A stretch of DNA of 64,000 nucleotides, taken from Dactylorhiza incarnata. Lineage: Eukaryota; Streptophyta; Magnoliopsida; Asparagales; Orchidaceae. Below, piece after piece: positions 53,593-63,540 of the stretch (within the stretch, counting starts at the first letter, position 1; each line of letters opens with the position of its first letter). The translations under genes were made by a program, and so were the position numbers. Where the stretch lies: NCBI GenBank assembly GCA_033032865.1, contig JAWHQI010000329.1:2232001-2296000 (forward strand). Direction: 5' to 3'. The notes below the pieces were generated by a model, which was not told where the DNA came from, searched no databases, and worked only from the letters and a program-made list of their open reading frames with translations.

Positions 53593-53702
53593 TTGCGAGT
53601 AATGTAGTTGCTCGGAAAGAATCATCCAACCCGGATTCGACGAGCTGTCTTCGAGCGAGTATTGGTTGATAGTCGGCATCCCACTGGTTGACGTTCCGAC
53701 TC

Positions 53703-53710
53703 TATATATA
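53703..53710 (+). promoter_or_regulatory. TATA box of gene A (element 2)
   Basis: TATATATA, 48 bases before the ATG at 53758. It lies just inside the element, next to the purine tract, so the gene promoter points away from the LTR into the element. Confidence 0.65.
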
Positions 53711-53757
53711 GAGGGGGAGGGGTCTCTGAGGGCACGACTTTTCTGAGATCGCTCAAG

Positions 53758-55388
53758 ATGTCGCGTAGTATTGCCGAGGAAGCTGCTGCGGACATGGCCG
53801 AGCTTGCGAGTCTGATACCACCATTGCGGAAGCCTGCTCGCGATGCCAAGCTTGAGGACTTCCTCGCTTCTAGGAACAGGAAGAGGCTTGAGAAGAAGAA
53901 GGAGAAGAAGAACAAGAAGAAGAAGAAGAATGCCGACGCCCCCGAGAATGTCGCTGATTCTCAGGTCGGCACTACCCAGCAGGTACTCGCTGACTTGGGC
54001 CTTGGTCAGTCGGGCGGCTCGCCTGCTCCTGATCCTCCTTCGCCGAATGTAGCTCCTGAGACGAGTACTGCTGGGATCTCGGCTCAAGATCAAACTGAAG
54101 CTCTTCCTTCGCAAAGTGAGAGCCACCTACTCGCCACTTTTTAAGGTTTAGTCGCCCAAGTGTCGGTCAGTTTCTGACGTTTTCTACACTATCTCGCAGA
54201 TCCGCTACTTGCCGATGCTCGGGAGGAGCGTTTGAGCGCCATTCCTTTGCGATCATCGCCTATGATCTCGCCAAGGGCTGGGGGAGGAACTCGTCGGGGT
54301 GGATCGGTGCGGATCCTTCACAGCTCCGCGGTGGACAAGAGGCCGATGAGCGAGCAGAGGGTTCCTTCAGCGAGTAACCCTCCTCCGCCGCCACCGCCTT
54401 TGCAGCAACCAGAGGTGGCGAGTGGCCCGCAACTGCCCTCAGACCAACTTCCTCCACCTCCTCCGTTCCCTCCTCCTGCCGATATGCAGGATGATCGTCG
54501 CCTTCTGTCATCCTCGGCTCCCACCACTCATCCGGCTGAGTCCTCGCGCCGAGGCGGGGTGGAGGGGTCTTCCGGCTTCTTCGCTCCCAGAGGGGGAGGG
54601 CGACCAGTGGATGGTCGCGGTCGGGGTGATGTGCATCCCGGCAGAGAGCACATCGGCGGCTCGCACTCGAACCGGCGAGATGGCGCTCGTCGCAGTCTGT
54701 CCCCGCATCGGGGAAGGAGCTCTCCTCGCCGACCGTCTCGGAGTCCTCGTCGCGATTTGCGGAATGATGCTCATCGGCCTGGTAAATGGAGTCGCTGCTT
54801 TTCCGAATATCTTCAAAGAAGGGGCTTCCCGCTACTCGCCACTAAGGTTTTGCTTTTATGTCTTCTTCTGCAGCTCGCGCTCACACCCCTATCGGGGCTC
54901 TGATTGACGGGGTCGGGCTTCCCTCCCGCGATTATCAGGAGAGGGATACTCGCGCCATCCTGGATTTGGAGGCGAAGTTGGAGCGTCTGGCGATCAGCGA
55001 GTCTCATCGGCGTCTGACTGCGGTGGAAGCGCGAGTAGAGCTTTTGGCGGCTGCCGACTCTCAGCGTCGTCTGACCGAGCTGGAGGTGCGATCATCACGG
55101 CTGGAAGAGTTCGATACTCACCTAGCTAGTGTAGAATCTCGCCTTCAGTCTGTCAGCGATTTGGAGCGCCGGGTTGGCAGGATGGAGCATCGCCAGCAGT
55201 TGCATCACGACGAGCTGGTGGGGATGCGTGCGAGCATGGGCTCCGTTGGTCGCCTGGCGAGGATGGAGGAGCAGCTGCGACAAGGCGAGGATGCGATGTC
55301 CGTAGCCTTCGAGCATTTCAAGCGAGCTCGCAGTATGGGCTGGGTTGGGCGACAACCGCAGCTTCCTGATGCTCAGGCGAACCCCTAG
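53758..55388 (+). CDS. Antisense gene A of Tat element 2: three exons, 484 codons, intact
   Basis: Proposed exons are 53758-54115, 54200-54781 and 54874-55388. Introns have GT/AG ends (donors AAA/GTGAGA and CTG/GTAAAT, acceptors CTCGCAG and TTCTGCAG) and are both phase 1. The sum is 1455 bases: ATG, 484 codons and a stop, with no internal stop. Exon 1 has a Lys-rich run (KKKEKKNKKKKK), exon 2 is Pro-rich with a Gly/Arg/Ser-rich end (RRSLSPHRGRSSPRRPSRSP, resembling RS-type RNA-binding tails), and exon 3 is a long helical coiled-coil-like region (AILDLEAKLERLAISESHRR). No named domain recognised. It lies antisense to the retrotransposon, as in element 1. Its intactness contrasts with the broken pol of the same element. 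Confidence 0.85.
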
Positions 55389-55740
55389 GATCCTGTTTTC
55401 TTTATAGTTGCTTAGTCGCCTTCGGGCAAAATGCCTTGTAATTCTGAACAATTTGGTTTCTTCAAGTAGTTTTGCTATTCCGCGAGTATGAATATCGCCC
55501 TTGTTGCCTTTCCTGTTTGCTGTGATGTCTTGATTTTCTTTTTTGGTTTTTTGTTTCCGCGAGTATTTGTTGAATGTCGCGTTGATGTTGCGGGTATCCT
55601 AGTGATCTGATGCAGGTACTCGCTCCTTCGGTACTGGTGATTTGACGCGTACCCTTGGTTTTGGCGACTTTGCTCGGTACTCGCTACCCCTGACTCGTGG
55701 TCGCGACGGCGTACGCGGCAAGCCAAGTTCCGCCGAGTAC

Positions 55741-55749
55741 TATAAATAG
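55741..55749 (+). promoter_or_regulatory. TATA box of gene B (element 2)
   Basis: TATAAATAG, 129 bases before the ATG at 55870; same spacing class as in element 1. Confidence 0.7.
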
Positions 55750-55869
55750 GGGGGTGGGTACGTATTTATTACGCATTTGGCGATCTTCCCTTTCTTTCCA
55801 GCGAGTATCCGCCGATTGCTCCTCTCCTCGCATCTCTGATACTCGTTTCTTCAATCCCTTCCTTCCTAA

Positions 55870-57750
55870 ATGGCTGACGAGGCAGCTATTCACCGTGCAA
55901 GTCATGCGAGGAACTTCGAGGCGACTTCTTTCAAGAAGCCGGTTACTCGGCCGAGTGACCAGAAGGAGTTCTCTGCCAAATACTTGTCGCCGGGGTATGT
56001 CGCCAGGCTTCCTCGCGAGGATGAACGCCTGAACTCCTTCTCGGCGACCGAGCTGGTCTTCCCCATCCGCCACTTTGAAGTTGGCCTGCGACTACCCTTG
56101 TGGTCGGAGGTTTGCCAGATACTCCGCTATCACGGGATAGTCCCGGCGCAAATCAACCCAAACGGAGTGGCGATGATCGTGGGGTTCCTCTGCTATCTGC
56201 GCGATCAGGGGATCGCCTTTGATCTTTCGGTCTTTCGGCGAGTATTCCACTTCAGCGCCACTGGCGAAGGCGTCGTCTTCTTGTGCAGCCACGTCTGCAC
56301 GCTGGTCGGCATGGCGAACAAGAACCATCGCTGGACCGAGCGAATAGTCGTCATCAAGGGCGACTTTGGCGTCATAACGACTTCATCCATCCAGCCGGCA
56401 GAGAGTGCCTTCGCTGCCCCTTATCTGGAGGAGAGCCGGGAGAAGCTACTCGACAGCTTCCGAGGTCGCCGTCGGGATGTCGTCTTCTGGAGGAGGCGAG
56501 TAGATGAGCTCGCCGAGGTGTTCTCTGGTGAAGGTAGTCTTCTAAGCGAGTACTTGGTCATACTCTCTGCCTGTCTTCAGTCGGTGTCTAATGTTCTTCT
56601 CCTTGTGTCTTGATGCAGCTACTCGCTCCTTACCGAGCAAGCTTCTTCCCTTGGTGCCAAAGGCGGGGGCTTCTGCTCCGGTCGATTTGTCGCCTGACGG
56701 CAATGATCAGGAGGTCGCCGACGATGATGCTGGGCCCTCTAAGAAGCGGAAGGCTAAGGCGAAGCCCGCCGAGACTAGGAGAAGGAAGGAGACCGCCAAG
56801 AGGGACCTGAAGGCGAAGGCGAACCCTTCGGAGGCCGGCGAGCCCAGCGGCCATCCGAACTTCGGCGAAGGTGTGGGTAGCGAGGATGCCTATGGTCGCC
56901 CTCTGGTGTCCTGGGCTGAGCGAGCCAATGAAGTGACTTTGAGCACCAACCTTCCCGCCTGGTCGGAGGATTGGGAGGATGTCGGCGAGGCGTTCGACGT
57001 GGCGTTCGCCCTTTATGGTCGCGCGGACGCCGAATCCCTTCAAGACGTCTCGGTCGAGTATCTCGCCCATCAGAGCTCGTGAGCTAACCTGCGAGCTGCC
57101 GAGCTCGGTCATGCGACGGCGAGGAAACTGCTCGAATACGAGCAGGTGATCAAGGTGCAGAGCAAGAAGCTCATCACCATGGGGCTGGAGGCCGCCAAGT
57201 GGAAAGATCAGGAGGTACTCGCTTATCGCCCTTTTGATCTCTGAGATAGTCGTCTTTTGCTCCGATGGAGGTTTGCTAATCGCTGGCTTCATCTGTACAG
57301 GCCGCCGAGCTGGAAATGGCGAAGAAGGTGTCCCAGCTGGAGAAGGAGCTGGAGGATACTAAGCAAACCTTGGAGGCCGCCCAAGTGCGTATCGCCGAGT
57401 TGGAAACTCGGCCTGCCGAGCAACAACCTTCGTCGGCGGGCCCCTCCAGGGTTGGCAAGCAGATTCGGATACTCGGCGATGATATGGTGCATATTCGCCG
57501 GGAGATCGCGCGAGCAACCGGGAAGGTGGTTCTAAGCAGTCTGAAGGCCGATGGCCTCTTGAAGCCGGAGGCGATGAACCTGACTGTCATGGACATCATC
57601 CCGGCAGTACTCGCCGAAGAGTCCAATTCCCCCATGCGAGATCTTCCATCCTCATCCACTGATTCCGAAGACGACGATTCTGAGGACGAGGGTGATGATG
57701 GAGAGGATGTTGATCCTGACGGCGAGGATGGTGGCGATGATGATGCATAG
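55870..57750 (+). pseudogene. Antisense gene B of Tat element 2: Transposase_28-like, three exons, one stop
   Basis: Exons 55870-56533, 56619-57214 and 57301-57750, GT/AG introns (donors GAAG/GTAGTC and GAG/GTACTC; acceptors GATGCAG and TGTACAG), phases 1 and 0 as in element 1. The sum is 1710 bases, 570 codons, with a single internal TGA at 57080-57082 (probably from CGA, a CpG change). Exon 1 holds NSFSATELVFPIRHFEVGLR and IVPAQINPNGVAMIVGF. Exon 2 has a basic stretch (KKRKAKAKPAETRRRKE), a possible nuclear signal, then DVAFALYGRADAE, matching ALAYALYGREDAE in element 1. Exon 3 is a coiled coil followed by an acidic tail of Asp/Glu. Apart from the one stop it is complete. Confidence 0.85.
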
Positions 57751-58104
57751 TCGCCTGGCTCCCTTTTGCGAATCTGTACAACAATTTTTTGTATATGTAC
57801 TTATGAAAGTAAATGAATGCAATTGTTTGCTCGCCTCTTGTAGTTGCTTTTTGTTTTTCTTCCTTTTGTGATCATTTTGAGTATGCTCTTAGGCTCGAGG
57901 CGAGGTTGAGTGCTCGCTAGGCGACTAAGAATAGGCGAGATAGGATACTGCGGACGACGATAATACCTTACCCTCTTGTTGGATACTCGTTTGTTGGATG
58001 CTCGGCAATATATACTCGCACCCGCATACTCGCATCTTCATACTCGCACCTGCACATGAAGAGGGATCGTTGAGATGTGCTTTTCTAGACCCTCATTTTG
58101 TACC
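57751..58104. other. Spacer between gene B and the 110-bp array (element 2)
   Basis: No gene. Dense in ATACTCGC/GCGAGTA words (57960-58045). Would hold the gene B 3' UTR. Confidence 0.5.
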
Positions 58105-58437
58105 TCCATGTTGATGCTGTTGAAGAGGTCGACACAGCAGGGAATGACTGTCGGGGAGGTTCCGATGGAACTCCTTCCAAGGGATCACAGCATCCCGAGG
58201 TCTCCATCCCACTGCTCTTGTTGATGCTGTTGAAGAGGTCGACATAGTAGGGAATGACTGTCGGGGAGGTTCCGATGGAACACCTTCCAAGGGATCACAA
58301 CATCCCGAGGTCTCCATCCTACTGCTCTTGTTGATGCTGGTGAAGAAGTCGACATAGTAGGGAATGACTGTCGGGGAGGTTCCGATGGAACACCTTCCAA
58401 GGGATCACAGCATCCCGAGGTCTCCATCCTACTTGGG
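58105..58437 (-). repeat. 110-bp tandem array, 3 copies
   Basis: Units start TTGATGCTGTTGAAGAGGTC at 58111, 58221 and 58331. It takes the same place (behind pol) as the 87-bp array of element 1 but is unrelated in sequence. Confidence 0.93.
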
Positions 58438-59001
58438 TGCTGAATGTTGACCCCACCTGTTTCCTGTTGCTCAACAATTTGAACGGGGAGTTTAAGCACA
58501 CTTAAGCACATTAACTCACACAATTGGAGGAAATAATTGGAAACGCATTGCTTTGTTACGGGCTCTCGGCCCTAGTGGGTACACAACACCTTTATTGAAG
58601 AATCCCCTGAGCTCAGTTAACTCGATCATCTCTTCGCCGAATCGGGAGGTCGGTGTCCAGACTTTTCTCCTGGTAATCTCTTCAGTCGGACGAGAAGTGC
58701 GGTTGGTGGGAACCGCGGCCAACGTGCAAGGGGGGAGCTGATCTCGGCCGTCATTGCAGAGGCTTGGACTTAAGGGAACGCACACCCGAGGCACTGTCCC
58801 ATCATCCGTTCTGAGTTTTTACGAGGGTTAAGTCGGAGGCACATTTCCCAACCCAGCGTGGAGATCGACTATACTGGCCTTCTTCCTTAAAAGACTTTTC
58901 TGAGATAGGAAGGACTGCCTCATCACATATTTCAGGGAGACGTAAATTTTTATTTATCTGTAAATGAATTTACAAAAGAAGGGGGGGTATGTACATTCCC
59001 C
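58438..59001. other. Non-coding region behind pol of element 2
   Basis: About 560 bases between the pol stop and the 110-bp array; no gene or RNA recognised. Confidence 0.45.
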
Positions 59002-60842
59002 TTAGGGATAAAACCTTTTCAGGTCATCGCCGCTCCAGGTGTTCCCTAGCGGCTCGCCTTCCTGGTTCTGCAAGCGGTAACCTCCGGTCAGGAGAGCTTC
59101 CTGGATGATGAAGGGTCCTTCCCAGTTCGGGTTAAGCTTCCCGACGGCTGCTGACCTTCCTACCGCGTCCACTTTCTTTAGGACCAGGTCACCTCCTTGG
59201 AAGTGCTTGAGGCGGACATTTTTGTCAAAATGTCTTGCCATTCGTCGCTTGATCTTTTCTTGCCTAGTTGAGGCCAGGTCTCGGAGCTCTTCGATGTAGT
59301 CGAGGGACAGCTTCTGGGCTTCCTCATTTTCCAATTGCCATTCTTCGTTTCCGTCTTCCGCGGCGACCACCCTTGGGCTTCTGACTTCAAACTCCACTGG
59401 AATGAGAGCTTCCGACCCGTGAGAGAGCTTGAACGGTGTCTCCCCGGTGGCTGAGCTAGGAGTGGTCCTCAAAGCCCAAAGGACCGAGGGGAGCTGGTCC
59501 GCCCAATTACCTCTTAGGTTCTCCACTTTCTTCTTCAGCAGATTGATGATCAGCTTGTTGGAGGCCTCCACTTGACCATTGCTCCTGGGATGGTGCACGG
59601 AGGCGAATCGAAGATCAGTTCCCAGCTGTCTGCAAAAATCATCTAATTCCAAGCTGGCAAACTGGGGACCGTTGTCAGTGACGATGGCGAGAGGGATTCC
59701 AAATCTGCAGACGATCTCCCCCCAGATGAAGTTCTTCACGACTTGAGAGGTGGTCTTGTCCAGAGCTTTGGCCTCGATCCACTTGGAGAAGTAGTCGATC
59801 ATGACGAGAACGAACTTCCTCTGGCCACTTGCTTGAGGGAAACGGCCGATCAAGTCCATCCCCCAGATGGCAAACAGCCATGGGGCGGTGATTGATCGGA
59901 GCTGCTGGGCTGGCTGCAACTGAAGAGGGGCGAAGAGCTGTCACTTCTGACACTTCTTCGAGAAGGTCTCGGCATCCTTTCGGATAGTAGGCCAGAAGTA
60001 ACCTTGCCTTAGGATCCTTTGTTCCAAAGTGCGAGTCCCAGAATGGCTTCCACACTCTCCCGAGTGGATCTCTTCCAACACTCGGGGTACTTCGTCTTCA
60101 GAGACACATCTGGCCAGGGGGCCTGAGATGGTCTTGCGGTACAGTTCTCCATTTTGTAGTAAATAGTACGCCGCCTTGTACCGAAATTTTCTTTGATCAC
60201 CTTCGTCCGCCGGGAGCTGGCCGCTGACTAGGAAGGCTACGAAGGGATCCATCCACGAAGGGCGTTGCTCGATCTCCATCATCTCTCCTTCTTCAATGGA
60301 TGGACGGAATAGTTCGGTAATAGTTCCTCCAGCCCTCGACCCATACTTGGCTAAGCGATCTGCTTCCGAGTTCTCCTCTCTCGGCACATGCTCGACGAAG
60401 AAGGACTGGAAGCCTCCAATCAGCCTTTTTTACTTTTACTAAGTACTTATGCAGGATGGTGTCGCGCACCTCGAACTCGCCTCGAATCTGTGACGCGACC
60501 ACCATTGAATCCGTGAAAGCCCGGACATCACGGATCCCCAACTCCTTGGCAAGGCGCAAGCCCGCCACTATGGCCTCGTACTCTGCTTGGTTGTTTGTGA
60601 CAGGGAAGAGGATCTCGACGGCTTGCTCGATCCTTGTTCCCTGTGGGCTGACGAGCACGATGCCCACCCCCACGGAGCTTTTTCCTGAAGCTCCGTACAC
60701 AAACATATTCCATGGGATCGGATTGGGAGCTTCTACTCCTAGCTCCGTTTCCACCGAGAATTCAGCCAGGAAGTCTGCTACTTGCCTGGGCCTTGATCGC
60801 CACTCGGGGTGAGAAGGAAATGTCGAACTCGCTGAGCTCTAC
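59002..60842 (-). pseudogene. pol: Tat pol, second RNase H and integrase (element 2)
   Basis: Minus strand, from the solo LTR to the pol end. AKWSVELSEFDISFSPRVAI, then VADFLAEFSVETELG after a 1-base A insertion near 60785; RNase H with MFVYGASGKSSVGVG (Val-Tyr-Gly where element 1 has VDG, so a catalytic Asp is changed), NQAEYEA and FTDSMV; a second 1-base insertion in an A run near 60430; HVPREENSEADRLAKYG; integrase zinc residues HSGECGSHSG and CQK, where the last Cys is TGA (59941-59943); then GMDLIG, TDNGPQF, NGQVEASN and the GPY/F-like end to 59002. Both insertions lie in or beside A-rich runs, so assembly error cannot be excluded. Otherwise very similar to element 1. Confidence 0.9.
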
Positions 60843-60858
60843 CGACCATTTCGCTAAC

Positions 60859-60863
60859 CTCCC
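60859..60863 (+). other. Target-site duplication CTCCC (left copy)
   Basis: CTCCC at 60859-60863 is repeated at 61563-61567, flanking the solo LTR. Joining the flanks restores the pol frame at HSGR/LAKWS. Confidence 0.9.
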
Positions 60864-61562
60864 TGTACAACCCGGGGTTCACCTGACTCCTCTCATAGAG
60901 CTCGCGGAGCAATTTTCCCAGGTAGCATGAGCGAGATCACCAGCTACGTGGTCTCGGCAGCTAGGATGAGGCGAGATCCGAGGATGAACGCTGGTCTCGC
61001 CAAAATACTTGATGGTTAGTGTCTCGCTCTCCCGCGTGAGGACCGTATTCCTCAGGTTCTGCGAAACCCATGAAGTCGCAGAGGCGGCAGGGATTCTCGC
61101 ATGTCTTTTGGCGAGATCGGGAAACAAGCCGTTCTCGCAGACCCTTCTTCCAAGGGTCTGGAAGTTAGAATTACTCTTTTGCCCCTGGGGGTCTGCAGAT
61201 AGCCACTCCGAACAGCGGAGTTTGGCTGTTTGCAGGCCAGATTGGGGTGCGCATAGTAAAACCAGAAGGCGGATTTCCGCTATTCGCAGACCAGTTTAGA
61301 AAAACTATAAATAAGACCCAAATGGCACCTTGCCGAGACTCCCCTGAGCTCTCCAAGGTGCCCGAGCCTCAGCTTTGGCTCTGGAGGGGAAGCAATCTAA
61401 AGATCTTCCGGGTGTGCGGTGGGACCTCCCTGCTGAGTTTAAGGATCTGCGTTGAGTTTTGAGACCCCGTCTTACCTTCTCCAAAGGATAAGTAAGCGCT
61501 AGTCGCCCCCCAACCCGTTGGGGGCCCCGAGCTCCACAAGGAACCAGGTTCTGGTTTCAACA
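60864..61562 (+). repeat. Solo Tat LTR (699 bp) inserted in pol of element 2, TSD CTCCC
   Basis: TGTACAACCC to GGTTTCAACA with a perfect CTCCC duplication. It is closest in plan to the element 1 LTR: same GGGGAAGC..TCTAAAGATCTTCCGGGTGTG block, TATA box CTATAAATAAG (about 61305) and TGCGAATAG-like words (61195-61290). Its recurrent word is GCGAGAT/TCTCGC, unlike element 1 or element 2. Confidence 0.93.
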
Positions 61563-61567
61563 CTCCC

Positions 61568-62765
61568 AGAATGTTCCACTCCCTCTAGGACATTTCAGAG
61601 AGGATGATCAGTCACAACCCGAATGGAGTGAGCTTGAAAGTAAGGCCGGAGCTTCCGCGCCGACACCATCAGGGCGAAAGCGAGCTTCTCCAGGATCGGA
61701 TATTTCAACTCCGCCTTCTTCAACACCCGACTGACATAGTAGATGGGTAGCTGCTTCCTTCCTTCCTCTCGGACCAACACGGAACTCACTGCTTCGGCTC
61801 CTACTCCCAGGTAGATGAGCAGGTCTTCGCCTTCCTTTGGGCTCTGAAGGAGAGGTGTCTGAGTCAACTGCTCCTTCAGTCTTTCGAACGCCATCTCACA
61901 TCCTTCGGACCACTCGAAGCTTTCAGTTTTGCGGAGTGTCTTGAAGAATGGAGAGCACTTCTCTCCGGCCTTTGAGAGGAAGCGGCTAAGACCCGCCAGT
62001 CTTCCTGTCAACCTTTGGACTTCCTTCATCGTTTTTGGGGATGGAATCTCCAGGATTGCCCTAACCTTGTCGGGGTTAGGCTCTACTCCCTTCGGGGTAA
62101 GGAGATGCCCCAGGAACTTTCCTCTTCCTGCTCCAAAAATGAACTTTGCCGGGTTCAGTCTCATCTTGAACCTCCTTAATGTTGCGAAGGTCTCCACCAG
62201 ATCAGCTACGTGTTCCTGGACGCTCTTGCTTTTGATCAAGAGGTCGTCCACGTACACTTCCAGGTTCCTCCCCTTTTGCCCCTTGAAGATGTGGTCCATC
62301 ATCCGCTGGTAGGTGGCTCCCGCATTCTTCAAACCGAAGGGCATCATCTTGTAGCTGTAGCAGCCATCATCGGTGATGAAGGAGACATCACGGCAATCGG
62401 GGGGATGCATCCGGATCTGGTGATATCCTGAAAACGCATCAAGAAAACTCATCACAGAAAAACCGACGGCTGAATCAACCAGAGCGTCGATTCGAGGCAG
62501 GGGATAACAATCCTTCGGGCAGCTTTTATTCATCAAGGAAAAGTCAACACACATTCTCCAGCCACCCCCCCCCCCCCCCCCCCCCCCCCCCCGCTTTCTT
62601 CACCATTACAACATTGGAGACCCAGCCTGGGTACTGGATCTCCGATACAAAGCCTGCATCGAGCAGTTTTTTCACCTCCTCCCGGATCGGCTTGGCCAAG
62701 ATAGTGGCGGTCTTCCTCTTCTTCTAGCGGATGGGCTGGACCGCGGGATCAAGTTGAGGTCTAGC
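61568..62765 (-). pseudogene. pol: Tat pol, reverse transcriptase and first RNase H (element 2)
   Basis: Minus strand: PIR, TAG at 62724-62726 (probably from CAG), then IREEVKKLLDAGFVSEIQYP and GWVSNVVMVKKA. There a run of 28 G (C on plus, 62565-62592) replaces the DGR codons and shifts the frame. It is then open from 62554 to 61598: MCVDFSLMNKSCPKDCYPLP, YVDD at 62243-62254, ILEKLAFALMVSARKLRPYF and VTDHPL, then TGA (61595-61597) and NVLEGVEHSGR up to the solo LTR. Sequence before PIR, including gag and protease, is absent. Confidence 0.9.
62565..62592 (+). repeat. C28 homopolymer in pol
   Basis: Twenty-eight consecutive C within a coding region that reads GATGGCCGC on the sense strand in element 1. 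Either a slippage expansion or an assembly artefact. Confidence 0.95.
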
Positions 62766-62829
62766 CAGTTCAGTTGAACCCTTGGAGGAACCTAGGCCGG
62801 GTCATAGGGCAACCACGACCCGACCTTCA

Positions 62830-63540
62830 CCACATAGTGGTGACCGCTTAGAGAAATGACTGTTTTGGGTAGCATCATGTTTCGCCACAACGTCAAAGTT
62901 GTTTATTGAGCATACGTGCTCCGAATCGACTTCTGTCAGTTGCGTTAGACTCGTATGGTCGATACGAGTGCAACGGAATTCGTTTCGTTCCAATCCGAGG
63001 TCATTTGGTGAAATTGGCTGTTTTGAGTATCGTAGCGCGTCACGACACACAGTTTTAGAAAATGGAGCATATGTGCTCCGAATCGACTTCCGTCAGTTGC
63101 ATTAGACTCGTATGGTCGATACGAGTTTAACAGAGTTCGTTTCGTTTTAATCTGAGATCATTTGGTGAAAATAATCATTTTGAGTGTCGTAGCGCGTCAC
63201 GACGACGCCATTTTAGTATAAGGAGCATACGTACTCCGAATCGACTTCCGTCAGTTACATTAGACTCGTATGGTCAATACGAGTGCAACAGAGTTCGTTT
63301 CATTCCAATTCGAGGTCGTTTGAAGAAAAACACTATTCTGAGTAACCTCAAGCGCCGCAACAACGCCACTTTAAAGTATTGAGCACACGAGCTCAGAATT
63401 GATCCCAGTTACTCGCATCGGACTCGTATGATCAATATGAGTGCAACGCAATTCATTTCGTTCAAATTCGATGAGATTTGAGAAATGTAGCCGAAATAAT
63501 CTATTTTGAGTTGCGTACTGATTTGAGTGAATAAGTATGA
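62830..63540. repeat. 158-bp satellite, about 4.5 monomers
   Basis: The word GAGCATACGTGCTCCGAATC or a variant starts at 62907, 63065, 63223 and 63381, spaced exactly 158 bases. Each monomer also has TTAGACTCGTATGGTCGATA and CGTAGCGCGTCACGAC-like blocks. Similarity declines to the right; the last monomer is the most diverged. The length is within the range of plant centromeric or heterochromatic satellites. Confidence 0.93.

Larger units (their letters stand above)
52914..62765 (-). mobile_element. Tat-lineage Gypsy element 2 (5'-truncated), reverse orientation
   Basis: Read on the minus strand: truncated pol from 62765, integrase end at 59002, a 110-bp tandem array, the antisense genes B and A (plus strand), a purine tract and the 3' LTR 52914-53579. 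LTR termini, purine tract and gene order match element 1. The 5' LTR, gag and protease are missing; similarity ends near 62765, where other sequence and a satellite begin. Pol has at least three stops, two 1-base insertions, a 28-base homopolymer and a solo LTR insertion. Confidence 0.9.
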
